64,000 nucleotides of DNA from Celeribacter baekdonensis (lineage in GTDB: Bacteria > Pseudomonadota > Alphaproteobacteria > Rhodobacterales > Rhodobacteraceae). A program made the position numbers and the translations under genes. The notes under the pieces were generated by a model, which searched no databases, was not told the DNA's origin, and saw nothing but the letters and a program-made list of their open reading frames with translations. Within the stretch, counting starts at the first letter, position 1; every line of letters begins with the position of its first letter. The stretch spans positions 868,001 to 932,000 of the forward strand of contig NZ_CP028475.1 in the NCBI RefSeq assembly GCF_003047105.1, written 5' to 3'. Positions 47,862 to 60,581 of this stretch are shown one piece after another.

Positions 47862-49211
47862 ATGACAGATAAAACACTCCACATCGTCGGCGGCGGCATG
47901 GCCGGGTCCGAAGCGGCATGGCAGGCGGCTCATATGGGCCTCAAAGTCGTGCTTCATGAAATGCGTCCCGAAGTGGGCACATTCGCCCATCACACCGGGA
48001 ATTTTGGCGAGATGGTGTGTTCCAACTCGTTCCGCTCGGATGATGACGAACAAAACGCCGTCGGCCTGTTGCATTGGGAAATGCGCGCGGCCAATGGCTT
48101 GATCATGGCAATGGCGCACAAGCATCGCTTGCCCGCAGGCGGCGCCTTGGCCGTGGACCGCGATCCCTTTTCTGAGAGCGTCACAGCCGCGCTCAAAGCC
48201 CTGCCCAACGTCTCGGTCGAATATGGTGAAATCACCGAATTGCCCTCTGAGGGCACATGGATTTTTGCCACAGGCCCGCTGACCTCACCCGCGCTTGGCG
48301 AGGCGATTGCGCGCGAGACCGGCACGGATCGTTTGGCGTTTTTCGACGCCATCGCCCCCATCGTCTATGCCGAGAGCATCAATATGGATGTGGCCTGGAT
48401 GCAGTCGCGCTATGACAAGGGCGAGACTGAGGAAGAGCAAAAAGCCTATCTCAATTGCCCGATGACCAAGGACCAATACGAGGCCTTTATCGACGCGCTT
48501 TTGGCGGCGGAAAAGACCGAGTTTCATGAAAATGAAACGGCCGGCTATTTCGACGGCTGTCTGCCGATCGAGGTCATGGCCGAACGCGGTCGCGAGACGC
48601 TTCGGTTTGGGCCGATGAAGCCGATTGGCCTGACCAATGCGCATCAGCCGGATGTGAAACCCTACGCGGTGGTGCAGTTGCGCCGCGACAACAAACTCGG
48701 CACGCTTTTGAATATCGTCGGCTTTCAAACCAAGATGAAATACGGCGCGCAAACCGCTGTTTTAAAAATGATTCCCGGTTTGGAAAATGCCAGTTTTGCC
48801 CGTTTGGGTGGTATTCACCGCAACACGTTTTTGAACTCTCCGACGCTATTGGATGATCAAATGCGGCTCAAATCCCGGCCCAATATCCGCTTTGCCGGAC
48901 AGGTCACAGGTGTGGAGGGCTATGTGGAATCCGCTGCCATGGGGTTGCTCGCTGGCCGCTTGGCCGCAGCCGAACTTTTGGGCCATGAGATGGGTCCGCC
49001 GCCCGGCACCACCGCCATGGGTGCGCTCATTCATCACATCACCGGCGGGGCTGAAGCCAAGAGCTTTCAGCCGATGAATGTAAACTTTGGCCTGTTCCCG
49101 CCACTTGACGGGATGCGTGCTGGTCGCAAGGGCCGCAAAGAGCGCTATAAAGGCTATACAGACCGCGCCAAAGAAGAGTTCACCGCATGGTTGGGCGTGG
49201 CGGAGGTTTAG
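47862..49211 (+). CDS. trmFO: methylenetetrahydrofolate-dependent tRNA (uracil-5-)-methyltransferase
   Basis: The 449-residue flavoenzyme makes 5-methyluridine at tRNA position 54 using methylene-THF. The FAD-binding loop [12 protein letters not shown] is at residues 8-19, and the [23 protein letters not shown] and [22 protein letters not shown] blocks are diagnostic of TrmFO. Length is standard. A short Pmp3-like gene follows after ten bases and gluQ after that, forming a likely operon. Confidence 0.96.
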   Translation: MTDKTLHIVGGGMAGSEAAWQAAHMGLKVVLHEMRPEVGTFAHHTGNFGEMVCSNSFRSDDDEQNAVGLLHWEMRAANGLIMAMAHKHRLPAGGALAVDRDPFSESVTAALKALPNVSVEYGEITELPSEGTWIFATGPLTSPALGEAIARETGTDRLAFFDAIAPIVYAESINMDVAWMQSRYDKGETEEEQKAYLNCPMTKDQYEAFIDALLAAEKTEFHENETAGYFDGCLPIEVMAERGRETLRFGPMKPIGLTNAHQPDVKPYAVVQLRRDNKLGTLLNIVGFQTKMKYGAQTAVLKMIPGLENASFARLGGIHRNTFLNSPTLLDDQMRLKSRPNIRFAGQVTGVEGYVESAAMGLLAGRLAAAELLGHEMGPPPGTTAMGALIHHITGGAEAKSFQPMNVNFGLFPPLDGMRAGRKGRKERYKGYTDRAKEEFTAWLGVAEV

Positions 49212-49221
49212 GAGGCGTGCC

Positions 49222-49425
49222 TTGAATTACATCCTCGCGATTTTCTTACCGCCCCTGTCGATCCTGCTGACCGGGCGGCCCTTTGTGGCCATTTTCACCT
49301 TTTTGATCTGGGTGCCTGCGCTGATTTTTTCCGGTGGATTGACCCATCCGATGTTTATCCTCTTGGCTTGGCTTCTGATCTTTCAAGCGCGCGAGGATCG
49401 GCGTGACCGCGGGCGTCGCCCGTGA
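49222..49425 (+). CDS. Pmp3/YqaE-like small membrane protein with TTG start
   Basis: The 67-residue product has two hydrophobic segments separated by LTGRP: NYILAIFLPPLSILLTG and FVAIFTFLIWVPALIFSG, the layout of the Pmp3/YqaE (PF01679) family, with an extra hydrophobic stretch and a basic tail (REDRRDRGRRP). The start is the TTG at 49222, chosen because a strong AGGAGG box is six bases upstream; no ATG is available. The stop overlaps the gluQ GTG. Family members are linked to membrane potential and stress; here the role is unknown. Confidence 0.72.
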   Translation: MNYILAIFLPPLSILLTGRPFVAIFTFLIWVPALIFSGGLTHPMFILLAWLLIFQAREDRRDRGRRP

Positions 49426-50294
49426 AGCCCCCTGCGCGTCGCTATGTCACCCGGTTTGCCCCAAGCCCCACAGGGCCTTTGCATCTGGGCCACGCCTATT
49501 CGGCGCTGACCGCCTATCACCGTGCGCGGGCGCATGACGGGCTGTTCCTGTTGCGGATCGAAGATGGTGACATCACCCGTTGCCGCCCGGAATGGGAGGC
49601 GTTGATCTATGCCGATCTGCGTTGGCTCGGCCTGTCTTGGCCTGAACCGGTTTTGCATGTCACCGCACGCGAAGACATCTACGCAAGTGCTTTGAATCGT
49701 CTCGAAGAATTAGGCCTGATCTACCCCTGTTCCTGCACCCGCCGTGATGTGATGAACGCACTCTCCGCCCCGCAAGAAGGCGCACCAATGGGACCGGATG
49801 GCGTGATCTATCCCGGCACCTGCCGGTCCCGCACGATGGCATCCTTTCGTCCCGGTGAAGCGGTGCGTTTGAATATGCAAAAAGCCGTGGAATATCTTGG
49901 GGATGTGACGCGTTTCTCATGGGTTGAAACTGGCCCGGACGCCCCCGGAACTCATCGTTTAAGTGCCCGTCAATTGATCCATCACGTCGGTGACATCGTT
50001 CTGGCCCGCAAAGACATTGGCACCGCCGCTTATCACCTCTCGGTGGTCTTGGATGACGCGCATCAAGGTGTGACCGAGGCCGTGCGTGGCGCGGATTTGA
50101 GGGAGGCGACCCAGATCCACCGGCTGTTGCAAGCCCTGTTGGATCTGCCGGACATCGCCTATCACCACCACGCTTTGATCCGCGACGCCGAAGGCATACG
50201 GCTCGCCAAACGTGCCGATGCCAAGGCAATTTCGAAGTTTCGCGAAGAGGGATTATCGCCTGAAGACATCAAGATGATGATCGGTTTAATTTAA
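49422..50294 (+). CDS. gluQ: glutamyl-Q tRNA(Asp) synthetase
   Basis: A 290-residue paralogue of glutamyl-tRNA synthetase lacking the anticodon-binding domain. The HIGH-type motif is HLGH (21-24), the KMSKS motif is degenerate (LAKRADAKAI), and the zinc-binding CSC...YPGTC cysteines are present, as in GluQ, which puts glutamate on queuosine of tRNA-Asp. The GTG start at 49422 overlaps the previous stop (GTGA). Length is normal. Confidence 0.93.
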   Translation: MKPPARRYVTRFAPSPTGPLHLGHAYSALTAYHRARAHDGLFLLRIEDGDITRCRPEWEALIYADLRWLGLSWPEPVLHVTAREDIYASALNRLEELGLIYPCSCTRRDVMNALSAPQEGAPMGPDGVIYPGTCRSRTMASFRPGEAVRLNMQKAVEYLGDVTRFSWVETGPDAPGTHRLSARQLIHHVGDIVLARKDIGTAAYHLSVVLDDAHQGVTEAVRGADLREATQIHRLLQALLDLPDIAYHHHALIRDAEGIRLAKRADAKAISKFREEGLSPEDIKMMIGLI

Positions 50295-50321
50295 ATATTT
50301 CATATATTTACGAGGCGAAAC

Positions 50322-50681
50322 TCACACCATAGGTGACATCAGTTCAACCACATCACCATCCCGCACCGCGCGATAAAAACACGACCGGCGGTTGGTGTGG
50401 CAAGCCGGGCCAGTCTGGGTCACCGTCACAAGAATGCAATCGCTGTCGCAATCATAACGGAAATCGACCAGCTCTTGCACATGGCCCGAGGTCTCACCTT
50501 TGATCCAAAACGCCTGACGCGAGCGCGACCAATAGGTCACCCGCCCCGTTTCCAGCGTCTTTTGCACCGCCGCCGCATTCATCCACGCCATCATCAAAAC
50601 ATCACCACTCTCGGCGTCTTGGGCGATGGCCGGGATCAGCCCTTTGTCATCATATTTAAGCGAAGCCGGATCAAAGCGCAT
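50322..50681 (-). CDS. hisI: phosphoribosyl-AMP cyclohydrolase
   Basis: The 119-residue HisI enzyme opens the purine ring of phosphoribosyl-AMP in histidine synthesis. Zinc and magnesium ligands are visible: C78-D-S-D-C82 and C94-H-T-N-R-R-S-C101, as in stand-alone alphaproteobacterial HisI without HisE. The ATG at 50681 has AGGA at a six-base spacing; an upstream ATG at 50747 would overlap the divergent gene. It converges with gluQ. Confidence 0.95.
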   Translation of the reverse strand: MRFDPASLKYDDKGLIPAIAQDAESGDVLMMAWMNAAAVQKTLETGRVTYWSRSRQAFWIKGETSGHVQELVDFRYDCDSDCILVTVTQTGPACHTNRRSCFYRAVRDGDVVELMSPMV

Positions 50682-50745
50682 GACGGGTCCTTTCCATAGG
50701 CGGGTCTGTGACCTATCTAAGAGAGCAGTTGATGAAAGGCAAACC

Positions 50746-51237
50746 ATGTCCGCTCAAACTCCCGCGCATACGTCAGCGCAAAGCACCGTCGATTTGGCCA
50801 AGCTCTACTCTGGCAAACTTTTGGCTTTGGCCGCCGATATTCCGCTGACCGGGCGGCTTGAGATGCCACAGGCCAGCGTGCGCGAACGGGCGCCGTTGTG
50901 TGGATCGACCGTGACCGTGGACTTGGATGTGGAGGATGGGAAAGTCGTGCGGTTTGCCCAGGACGTCAAAGCCTGTGCTCTGGGTCAGGCGGCGGCCTCC
51001 GTGTTAGGCGCGCATGTCATCGGGCGAACCGGCGCGGAATTGGCGCAGGCGCGCGATGAACTTGAGGCGTTTTTGAAACAGAACGGCCCGGTGCCCTCCG
51101 CGCCCTTTGAAGGCTATGAGGCGCTTTTGCCCGCGCGCGACTATAAAAATCGCCATGCCTCGATCCTTTTGGCCCTCACCGCGGCAAAAAATGCCTTTGA
51201 ATTGACTGAAAACGCCACGGATTTAACGAACTCGTAA
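50746..51237 (+). CDS. IscU/NifU-like Fe-S scaffold protein lacking the third cysteine
   Basis: The 163-residue product aligns with the IscU/NifU N-terminal scaffold domain: LCGSTVTVDLDVEDGKVVRF holds Cys52 and KACALGQAAASV holds Cys77. The position of the third cluster cysteine reads R-H137-A138-S, so Ala replaces Cys. Similar IscU-like proteins are annotated next to hisI in many Rhodobacterales, and their function is not established. A canonical scaffold role is doubtful. AAAGG precedes the ATG at 50746, which lies back-to-back with hisI. Confidence 0.82.
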   Translation: MSAQTPAHTSAQSTVDLAKLYSGKLLALAADIPLTGRLEMPQASVRERAPLCGSTVTVDLDVEDGKVVRFAQDVKACALGQAAASVLGAHVIGRTGAELAQARDELEAFLKQNGPVPSAPFEGYEALLPARDYKNRHASILLALTAAKNAFELTENATDLTNS

Positions 51238-51276
51238 GAGGCGTGGTCCATTGTCCTCCTGCAATTGGAGGCCAAA

Positions 51277-52683
51277 ATGATTCCGAATCCTGACTTTGAA
51301 AACGCAACATCTGCGGATCACAGAATGAGCTTGTTGGCCAAATATGCCGGTCAGCTTGGGTTTGAAGTTGTGGATATCGCGGGGTTTCTCGACAGTGTCG
51401 ATGAGCAATCCAAAAGCCAAATCGCGGTTTTGGGCGATGTACAATCCTCCGCCACGGATGTGATGACCGCCAATGGCGCCGTGCGCGACGCTTTGGCCAC
51501 GGTCACCGACATCACCGATCAAACCCTCAATCGCGTCGAAGGCTCGGTTGGGTTTGTGCGTGAAAGCGGCCAAAAATCGCAACAGGTTGCCAGCTGGGTC
51601 AAAGACCTGTCCGAGCGCATGGAACGGGTCGCAAGTTCGCTAAGTGCCGTTGAGGCGGACAACACAAATATTGCTGACATCGCGCGTCAGGTGAATATTC
51701 TCGCCATCAACGCCAAAATCGAGGCGGCGCGTGCGGGTGACAGCGGTCGCGGCTTTGGCGTGGTGGCCGAAGCCATCAACGAATTATCGCGCAAAACTGC
51801 CCGTGCTGCCGCCGGGATCGAAGAAAACATTGCCACCCTGTCCGAGTGGGTCGGGCGCCTGCGCGAAGAGGCCACGGGGGTCTCCAATGACGCCGGGCAT
51901 GTCATCTCTTCGGCTTCGGAAACGGATCTGGCTCTGAGCGAGATTGCCCAAGGGGTGCGCAAAACCCATGATGCCACCCGGATTATGGTCACAGAGGCAG
52001 ACAAGGTCCGAGATGCCGTCGCGCGGTTCCAACCCGCCTTTGACCAAATCGGCAAATCCGCCCATGCCACGGCTGAGGGTATTCACGTCGCCCACGAACG
52101 TGTCGACAAGCTGATCGACACCTCTGAAACCATTTTTCAAACCACCGTTGCCTTGGGCGGCGCGAGCGAAGATTTGGCCTTTATCAATAAGGTGCAAGAG
52201 GCCGCCGCGCAGATTTCGGCGCTTTTTGCCAAGGGCATGAGTTCGGGGCGCATCAGCCACTCAGACCTTTTTGATCGAAGCTACGTCGAACTTGCCAATA
52301 CCAATCCACAACAATACATGGCACGGTTCACGACCTTTACCGATGAGGTCTTGCCTGCGATTCAGGAGCCTATGCTTGAGTTCAGCCCAAAAGTTGTCTT
52401 CTGTGCCGCCCTTGATCCAAACGGCTATCTGCCAACCCACAATGCAAAATTCTCTGCGCCACAGGGGCATGATCCGGTCTGGAACGCCGCCAATTCCCGC
52501 AATCGGCGTGTGTTTGACGACCGTGTCGGTCTGAAAGCTGGGCGCAACACTGACTCTTTCCTCCTCCAAGTGTATCGCCGCGACATGGGAGCGGGTAAAT
52601 TCATGATGATGAAGGATCTCTCGACCCCGATTTTCGTGGATGGCAAACACTGGGGCGGTTTGCGTTTGGGATATACGTTCTAA
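51277..52683 (+). CDS. soluble methyl-accepting chemotaxis-type receptor with C-terminal sensor domain
   Basis: The 468-residue protein has an MCP signalling coiled coil at the N-terminal side; its hairpin tip reads NILAINAKIEAARAGDSGRGFGVVAEAINELS (in two stretches: NILAINAKIEAARAG and GFGVVAEAIN). No membrane helix exists. The C-terminal 150 residues (VVFCAALDPNGYLPTHN, DPVWNAANSRNRRVFDDRVG) form a separate, conserved sensor-like region seen after MCP domains in other bacteria. The inverted order, signalling first and sensor last, is unusual. GGAGG precedes the ATG at 51277. No che gene is nearby. Confidence 0.87.
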   Translation: MIPNPDFENATSADHRMSLLAKYAGQLGFEVVDIAGFLDSVDEQSKSQIAVLGDVQSSATDVMTANGAVRDALATVTDITDQTLNRVEGSVGFVRESGQKSQQVASWVKDLSERMERVASSLSAVEADNTNIADIARQVNILAINAKIEAARAGDSGRGFGVVAEAINELSRKTARAAAGIEENIATLSEWVGRLREEATGVSNDAGHVISSASETDLALSEIAQGVRKTHDATRIMVTEADKVRDAVARFQPAFDQIGKSAHATAEGIHVAHERVDKLIDTSETIFQTTVALGGASEDLAFINKVQEAAAQISALFAKGMSSGRISHSDLFDRSYVELANTNPQQYMARFTTFTDEVLPAIQEPMLEFSPKVVFCAALDPNGYLPTHNAKFSAPQGHDPVWNAANSRNRRVFDDRVGLKAGRNTDSFLLQVYRRDMGAGKFMMMKDLSTPIFVDGKHWGGLRLGYTF

Positions 52684-52708
52684 CGCATCATCCCTCCCCC
52701 AGTGCGCC

Positions 52709-52743
52709 AAAAAAATCCGCCGCGCTTCAAAAGAAGGCGGCGG
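52709..52743 (-). terminator. terminator for the minus-strand 40-codon gene
   Basis: On the minus strand CCGCCGC-CTTC pairs with GAAG-c-GCGGCGG (52717-52743) around a TTTT loop, followed by ATTTTTTT. It lies 126 bases after the stop of the small gene at 52869 and shows that this region is transcribed leftward. Confidence 0.85.
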
Positions 52744-52868
52744 GAAGTACGATCTGAGGCCCGCGGGGTTGATGGGATGAGGGTCCATCACTGACGGGAA
52801 CAGGTAAATGTCAGACCCAAAATTGGGCTGCGGGTTGGGGATCAGATCTGAGGCAAGTGTAGATGTGG

Positions 52869-52991
52869 TTACACCAGGGCCGGAAGGCTCAGCCCACCCA
52901 AGAGGATGACCAAAAGTGCAATCGCACCGATCATGTCTTGTACCAGTGTTCCTTGCGACCGGGTGGCAACGGATTTGAGGTCCTTGATCAT
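52869..52991 (-). CDS. 40-residue single-span membrane peptide
   Basis: The small gene has an ATG at 52991 with AAGGA seven bases upstream and a TAA at 52869-52871. The peptide has a polar N-terminus (MIKDLKSVATRSQGTLVQD) and a hydrophobic C-terminal helix (MIGAIALLVILLGGLSLPAL). I recall similar short N-out-of-the-membrane peptides of about 40 residues in Rhodobacteraceae, but no function. A terminator downstream supports expression. It stands alone between the chemoreceptor and recG, in a 434-base gap that otherwise shows no gene. Confidence 0.65.
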   Translation of the reverse strand: MIKDLKSVATRSQGTLVQDMIGAIALLVILLGGLSLPALV

Positions 52992-53117
52992 GTGAGCATC
53001 CTTTGAACAGGTTGGTTAATGATGTGTTGCCACTTTGTTCTCACTTTTAAAGATCTATGTAAAGAACTTTTTAAGAACATTTGCGAACAAAATAAAACTC
53101 ACCCGCGTCAATACGTA

Positions 53118-57424
<4,307 letters not shown>

Positions 57425-57484
57425 TTACATTTCGGTCGGACCCATCATCAGAAAGGCCCTGAGCAAAGAACTGGCGTGCGCAGG

Positions 57485-58204
57485 TTAAGCGCCCACGGCC
57501 ATTTGTTCATCCATACCGCCCGCAGAGGGTTCCGGATCGCGCAGCACATAGCCACGGCCCCACACGGTTTCGATGTAATTGTCGCCATCTGTGGCATTGG
57601 CCAGTTTTTTGCGCAGCTTACAGATAAAGACGTCGATGATTTTGAGTTCAGGCTCATCCATACCGCCGTAAAGGTGGTTGAGGAACATTTCCTTGGTGAG
57701 CGTGGTGCCTTTGCGCAGCGACAGCAATTCGAGCATTTGATACTCTTTGCCGGTCAGATGCACGGGTTTGCCCCCCACAGACACAGTTTTGGCATCGAGA
57801 TTGACCTCGATTTTGCCAGTGCGGATGATGGATTGCGAATGGCCTTTGGATCGGCGGATGATCGCATGGATACGGGCGACCAATTCTTCGCGGTGGAACG
57901 GCTTGGTGAGGTAATCGTCCGCGCCAAATCCGAACCCTTTGATCTTATTCTCGGTGTCATCGGCCCCGGACAGGATCAAAATCGGTGTATCGACACGGGC
58001 CAAACGCAATTGGCGTAGCACATCGTGACCATTCATATCCGGCAGACCAAGATCCAAAAGGATCAAATCGTAATCATAAAGTTTGGCGAGATCGATGCCC
58101 TCTTCACCCAAATCAGTCGTGTAGACGTTTAGATTCGCATGCGACAACATCAGTTCGATGCTTTTCGAGGTGGTGGGGTCGTCTTCAACCAGCAAAATAC
58201 GCAT
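57485..58204 (-). CDS. ctrA: cell cycle response regulator CtrA
   Basis: The 239-residue OmpR-type regulator has phospho-acceptor Asp51 in [15 protein letters not shown], the same number as Caulobacter CtrA, and a highly conserved winged-helix domain ([34 protein letters not shown] in parts). CtrA controls cell cycle, motility and gene transfer agent genes in alphaproteobacteria by binding TTAA-N7-TTAA. It sits beside its inhibitor gene sciP; a CtrA half-site lies 72 bases upstream, hinting at autoregulation. Confidence 0.97.
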   Translation of the reverse strand: MRILLVEDDPTTSKSIELMLSHANLNVYTTDLGEEGIDLAKLYDYDLILLDLGLPDMNGHDVLRQLRLARVDTPILILSGADDTENKIKGFGFGADDYLTKPFHREELVARIHAIIRRSKGHSQSIIRTGKIEVNLDAKTVSVGGKPVHLTGKEYQMLELLSLRKGTTLTKEMFLNHLYGGMDEPELKIIDVFICKLRKKLANATDGDNYIETVWGRGYVLRDPEPSAGGMDEQMAVGA

Positions 58205-58275
58205 ACCCTAAATCTCCGTTGCTATCTTCTAATAAGCGTTCTTGTTGCGTTCGCTCCTTAGGAAGATGGTCAAAA

Positions 58276-58283
58276 ATGGTTAA
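58276..58283 (-). promoter_or_regulatory. CtrA half-site upstream of ctrA
   Basis: The plus-strand ATGGTTAA is TTAACCAT on the minus strand, the preferred CtrA half-site. A second TTAA is at about 58310-58313. The location between sciP and ctrA fits autoregulation. Confidence 0.45.
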
Positions 58284-58321
58284 CTACACGTTACCAGTTT
58301 TAACCTTTTCGCATTTTCAAC

Positions 58322-58600
58322 TCAAGGTTGTCTATATTTTTGCACTGCAGTGGCCTTTAACGCCGCTTCCCCGTACTCAGAAATCGCATTTTTCCAAGAA
58401 TTGAACTCTTCTTCGGACAATCCGTAGAGTTTGAGCGCCTCAGTTTGGGGAATCAGTCCAAACACCACACCTTTGACAACCGAAGCCTTACGTGACGCCA
58501 CCCAGCGGCGCGTTTCTGCCGGAGGCAGGTCAGCGCGGGTCATAATGGACCCGTCCGGGAGGGTCACCGCGCGCGGTCCATCGACTTTTTTGAGATACAT
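58322..58600 (-). CDS. sciP: CtrA inhibitor SciP (DUF1153)
   Basis: The 92-residue helix-turn-helix protein matches DUF1153: GPRAVTLPDGSIMTRADLPP, TRRWVASRKASVVKGVVFGL and LSEEEFNSWKNAISEYGEAAL correspond block by block to Caulobacter SciP. SciP binds CtrA and blocks its activation of target promoters. It lies 117 bases upstream of ctrA on the same strand, a common alphaproteobacterial pairing. The start at 58600 is the first ATG of the frame. Confidence 0.9.
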   Translation of the reverse strand: MYLKKVDGPRAVTLPDGSIMTRADLPPAETRRWVASRKASVVKGVVFGLIPQTEALKLYGLSEEEFNSWKNAISEYGEAALKATAVQKYRQP

Positions 58601-58725
58601 GGGCTCACCCTTCGTTAAATTGCACCCCTCTTTTGCAACAACTCCCTTAATGGGGGGTGAAACCGCCCCTTGAGAATAGCTCGTATTTTCCTATATTATG
58701 GTCCTATTCCCGAAAGGATTTGTTC

Positions 58726-59871
58726 ATGTCTCATGACGGCGCTCTCCCGCTGAACTCTTTGGGCTTTGCCAAAGCCCCCCAAGACACCCGCGTCGTCGTG
58801 GCGATGTCGGGTGGTGTCGACAGCTCTGTTGTGGCCGCGCAACTGGCCGAAGAAGGCTATGATGTGATCGGTGTCACGCTTCAGCTTTATGACCATGGGG
58901 CCGCTTTGGCCAAGAAAGGCGCGTGTTGTGCCGGACGCGACATTCATGACGCGCGCCGCGTGGCCGAAGAGATGGGATTTCCGCATTATGTGCTCGATTA
59001 TGAAAACGTGTTCAAAGACGCGGTGATTGATGAGTTTGCCGACAGCTATCTGGCCGGGGCCACGCCTGTGCCCTGTATCCGTTGCAACGAGCGGGTGAAG
59101 TTCAAGGACCTGTTGGAAACCGCCAAGGATTTGGATGCCGATTGCATGGCGACAGGCCATTATATTCAGCGCGTGATGGGCGCCAATGGGCCTGAATTGC
59201 ACTCAGCGGCGGATGCGAACCGCGATCAAAGCTATTTCCTGTTCTCGACCAAGCCCGAGCAGCTTGACTACCTGCGCTTCCCGCTGGGCCATTTGCCATC
59301 GAAAGATGCGACCCGGGCGCTGGCGGCGAAATACGGGTTGAGTGTGGCGGACAAGCCCGACAGCCAAGATATTTGCTTCGTGCCAAACGGCAATTACGCC
59401 CAGGTGATCGAAAAACTGCGCCCTGGTGCGGCGGACCCCGGCGAGATTGTCGATCATGAGGGCAACATCATGGGCACTCACAATGGGGTGATTCATTACA
59501 CCATCGGGCAGCGCCGCGGGCTTGGCATCGGCGGGCTGGCCGATCCGCTTTATGTGGTCAAACTTGATGTCGACAAAAAACAGGTCGTCGTCGGGCCAAA
59601 AGACATGCTTGCCACCCGCAAAATTCCGGTGCGCGAAATCAATTGGCTGGGCGATGAACCGTTTACCTCGCGCGACGAATGGCATGTGATGGTTCGGGTG
59701 CGTTCGACCCGACCGCCGCGTGATGCGATCATCCGGCCGATCTCCGACACCGAAGCCGAGGTCGAATTGTTTGTCGCCGAAGAAGGCGTCTCACCCGGTC
59801 AGGCCTGTGTGTTCTACGACAGTGACAGCCCGCGCATTTTTGGCGGCGGCTGGATTTGGCGCGGATATTGA
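58726..59871 (+). CDS. mnmA: tRNA-specific 2-thiouridylase MnmA
   Basis: The 381-residue enzyme thiolates U34 of Glu, Lys and Gln tRNAs. The PP-loop SGGVDSS is at residues 28-34, the first catalytic Cys is in [11 protein letters not shown] and the second in [11 protein letters not shown], and the C-terminal GQACVFYD beta-barrel is complete. AAAGGA is seven bases upstream of the ATG at 58726. Length is normal for alphaproteobacteria. Confidence 0.96.
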   Translation: MSHDGALPLNSLGFAKAPQDTRVVVAMSGGVDSSVVAAQLAEEGYDVIGVTLQLYDHGAALAKKGACCAGRDIHDARRVAEEMGFPHYVLDYENVFKDAVIDEFADSYLAGATPVPCIRCNERVKFKDLLETAKDLDADCMATGHYIQRVMGANGPELHSAADANRDQSYFLFSTKPEQLDYLRFPLGHLPSKDATRALAAKYGLSVADKPDSQDICFVPNGNYAQVIEKLRPGAADPGEIVDHEGNIMGTHNGVIHYTIGQRRGLGIGGLADPLYVVKLDVDKKQVVVGPKDMLATRKIPVREINWLGDEPFTSRDEWHVMVRVRSTRPPRDAIIRPISDTEAEVELFVAEEGVSPGQACVFYDSDSPRIFGGGWIWRGY

Positions 59872-59872
59872 A

Positions 59873-60259
59873 ATGAGACACTTGGCGCTGGCAATCATCG
59901 CGATCTTGATCTTGCCCACTGTGGCACTGTCTGATCCGGCGGGGGAATGTGGTGGCGGCTCTCAGGTTGAGATCGCGGACTGTGTGGCGCTGCAAGAGGA
60001 TGCGGCGGAGCAGTCGATGCAGACCATCCTCGGCTTTGCCCGTGCTTCGGCGACAGAGTTGGATGAGATCACCGAGCGTTCTGTTGCCCTGCCCGCTTTG
60101 GAGGCGGCGCAACAGGCGTGGGAGACCTACCGCGCCGCGCAATGTGACTTTGTCGGCAGCACCTATGGCGGTGGTTCAGGCACGGGGATTGCGATCCGCT
60201 CCTGCCGGATTGAGTTGACCCGCGCACGCGAGGCAGAACTGCGCGGCGCTATTCGCTGA
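59873..60259 (+). CDS. LprI-like (DUF1311) exported protein
   Basis: The 128-residue product has a signal peptide (MRHLALAIIAILILPTVALS) and a DUF1311/LprI domain: ECGGGSQVEIADCVAL, AAQQAWETYRAAQCDFVGS and IRSCRIELTRAREAEL, with four cysteines in two expected disulfides. The family includes a mycobacterial lysozyme inhibitor, but the general role is unclear. It starts two bases after the mnmA stop, and its end overlaps a convergent cytochrome gene by 11 bases. Confidence 0.82.
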   Translation: MRHLALAIIAILILPTVALSDPAGECGGGSQVEIADCVALQEDAAEQSMQTILGFARASATELDEITERSVALPALEAAQQAWETYRAAQCDFVGSTYGGGSGTGIAIRSCRIELTRAREAELRGAIR

Positions 60260-60524
60260 GCTCTTGAGTGGGGGCCTGAGGCAACAGATACGCCACCAAA
60301 TCCGCCCGGTCCTGATCCGAGCCCTGATCCGAGCGCGTGCGGTGGCGGGTGAGAAAAAGCATCAAATTCTCTGGCGTTGCCGACGCGAGATCAAGCTGGG
60401 CCACATCGCGATGACAGCGGGCACAGGATTGGGCATAAATCAGCGCGCCTTGCGCAGAATCACCCAGCGGATCGGCGTAAAGCGGCACGGCCATCACCAT
60501 CATTAGAACGAGAAAACGGGCCAT
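60249..60524 (-). CDS. small periplasmic c-type cytochrome
   Basis: The 91-residue product has a signal peptide (MARFLVLMMVMAVPLYA) and one haem-binding motif C34-A-R-C37-H38. Met55 is a possible distal ligand. At about 74 mature residues it is a short class I-like cytochrome; electron partners are not evident from the neighbourhood. The start is the ATG at 60524. The 11-base tail overlap with the LprI-like gene on the other strand is unusual but both frames look genuine. Confidence 0.8.
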   Translation of the reverse strand: MARFLVLMMVMAVPLYADPLGDSAQGALIYAQSCARCHRDVAQLDLASATPENLMLFLTRHRTRSDQGSDQDRADLVAYLLPQAPTQELSE

Positions 60525-60581
60525 TTTGCGCCTCCTGTCCGTAGAGTAGCGCCGCTGAAGCGATCTGTCGTTGATCCAGAG

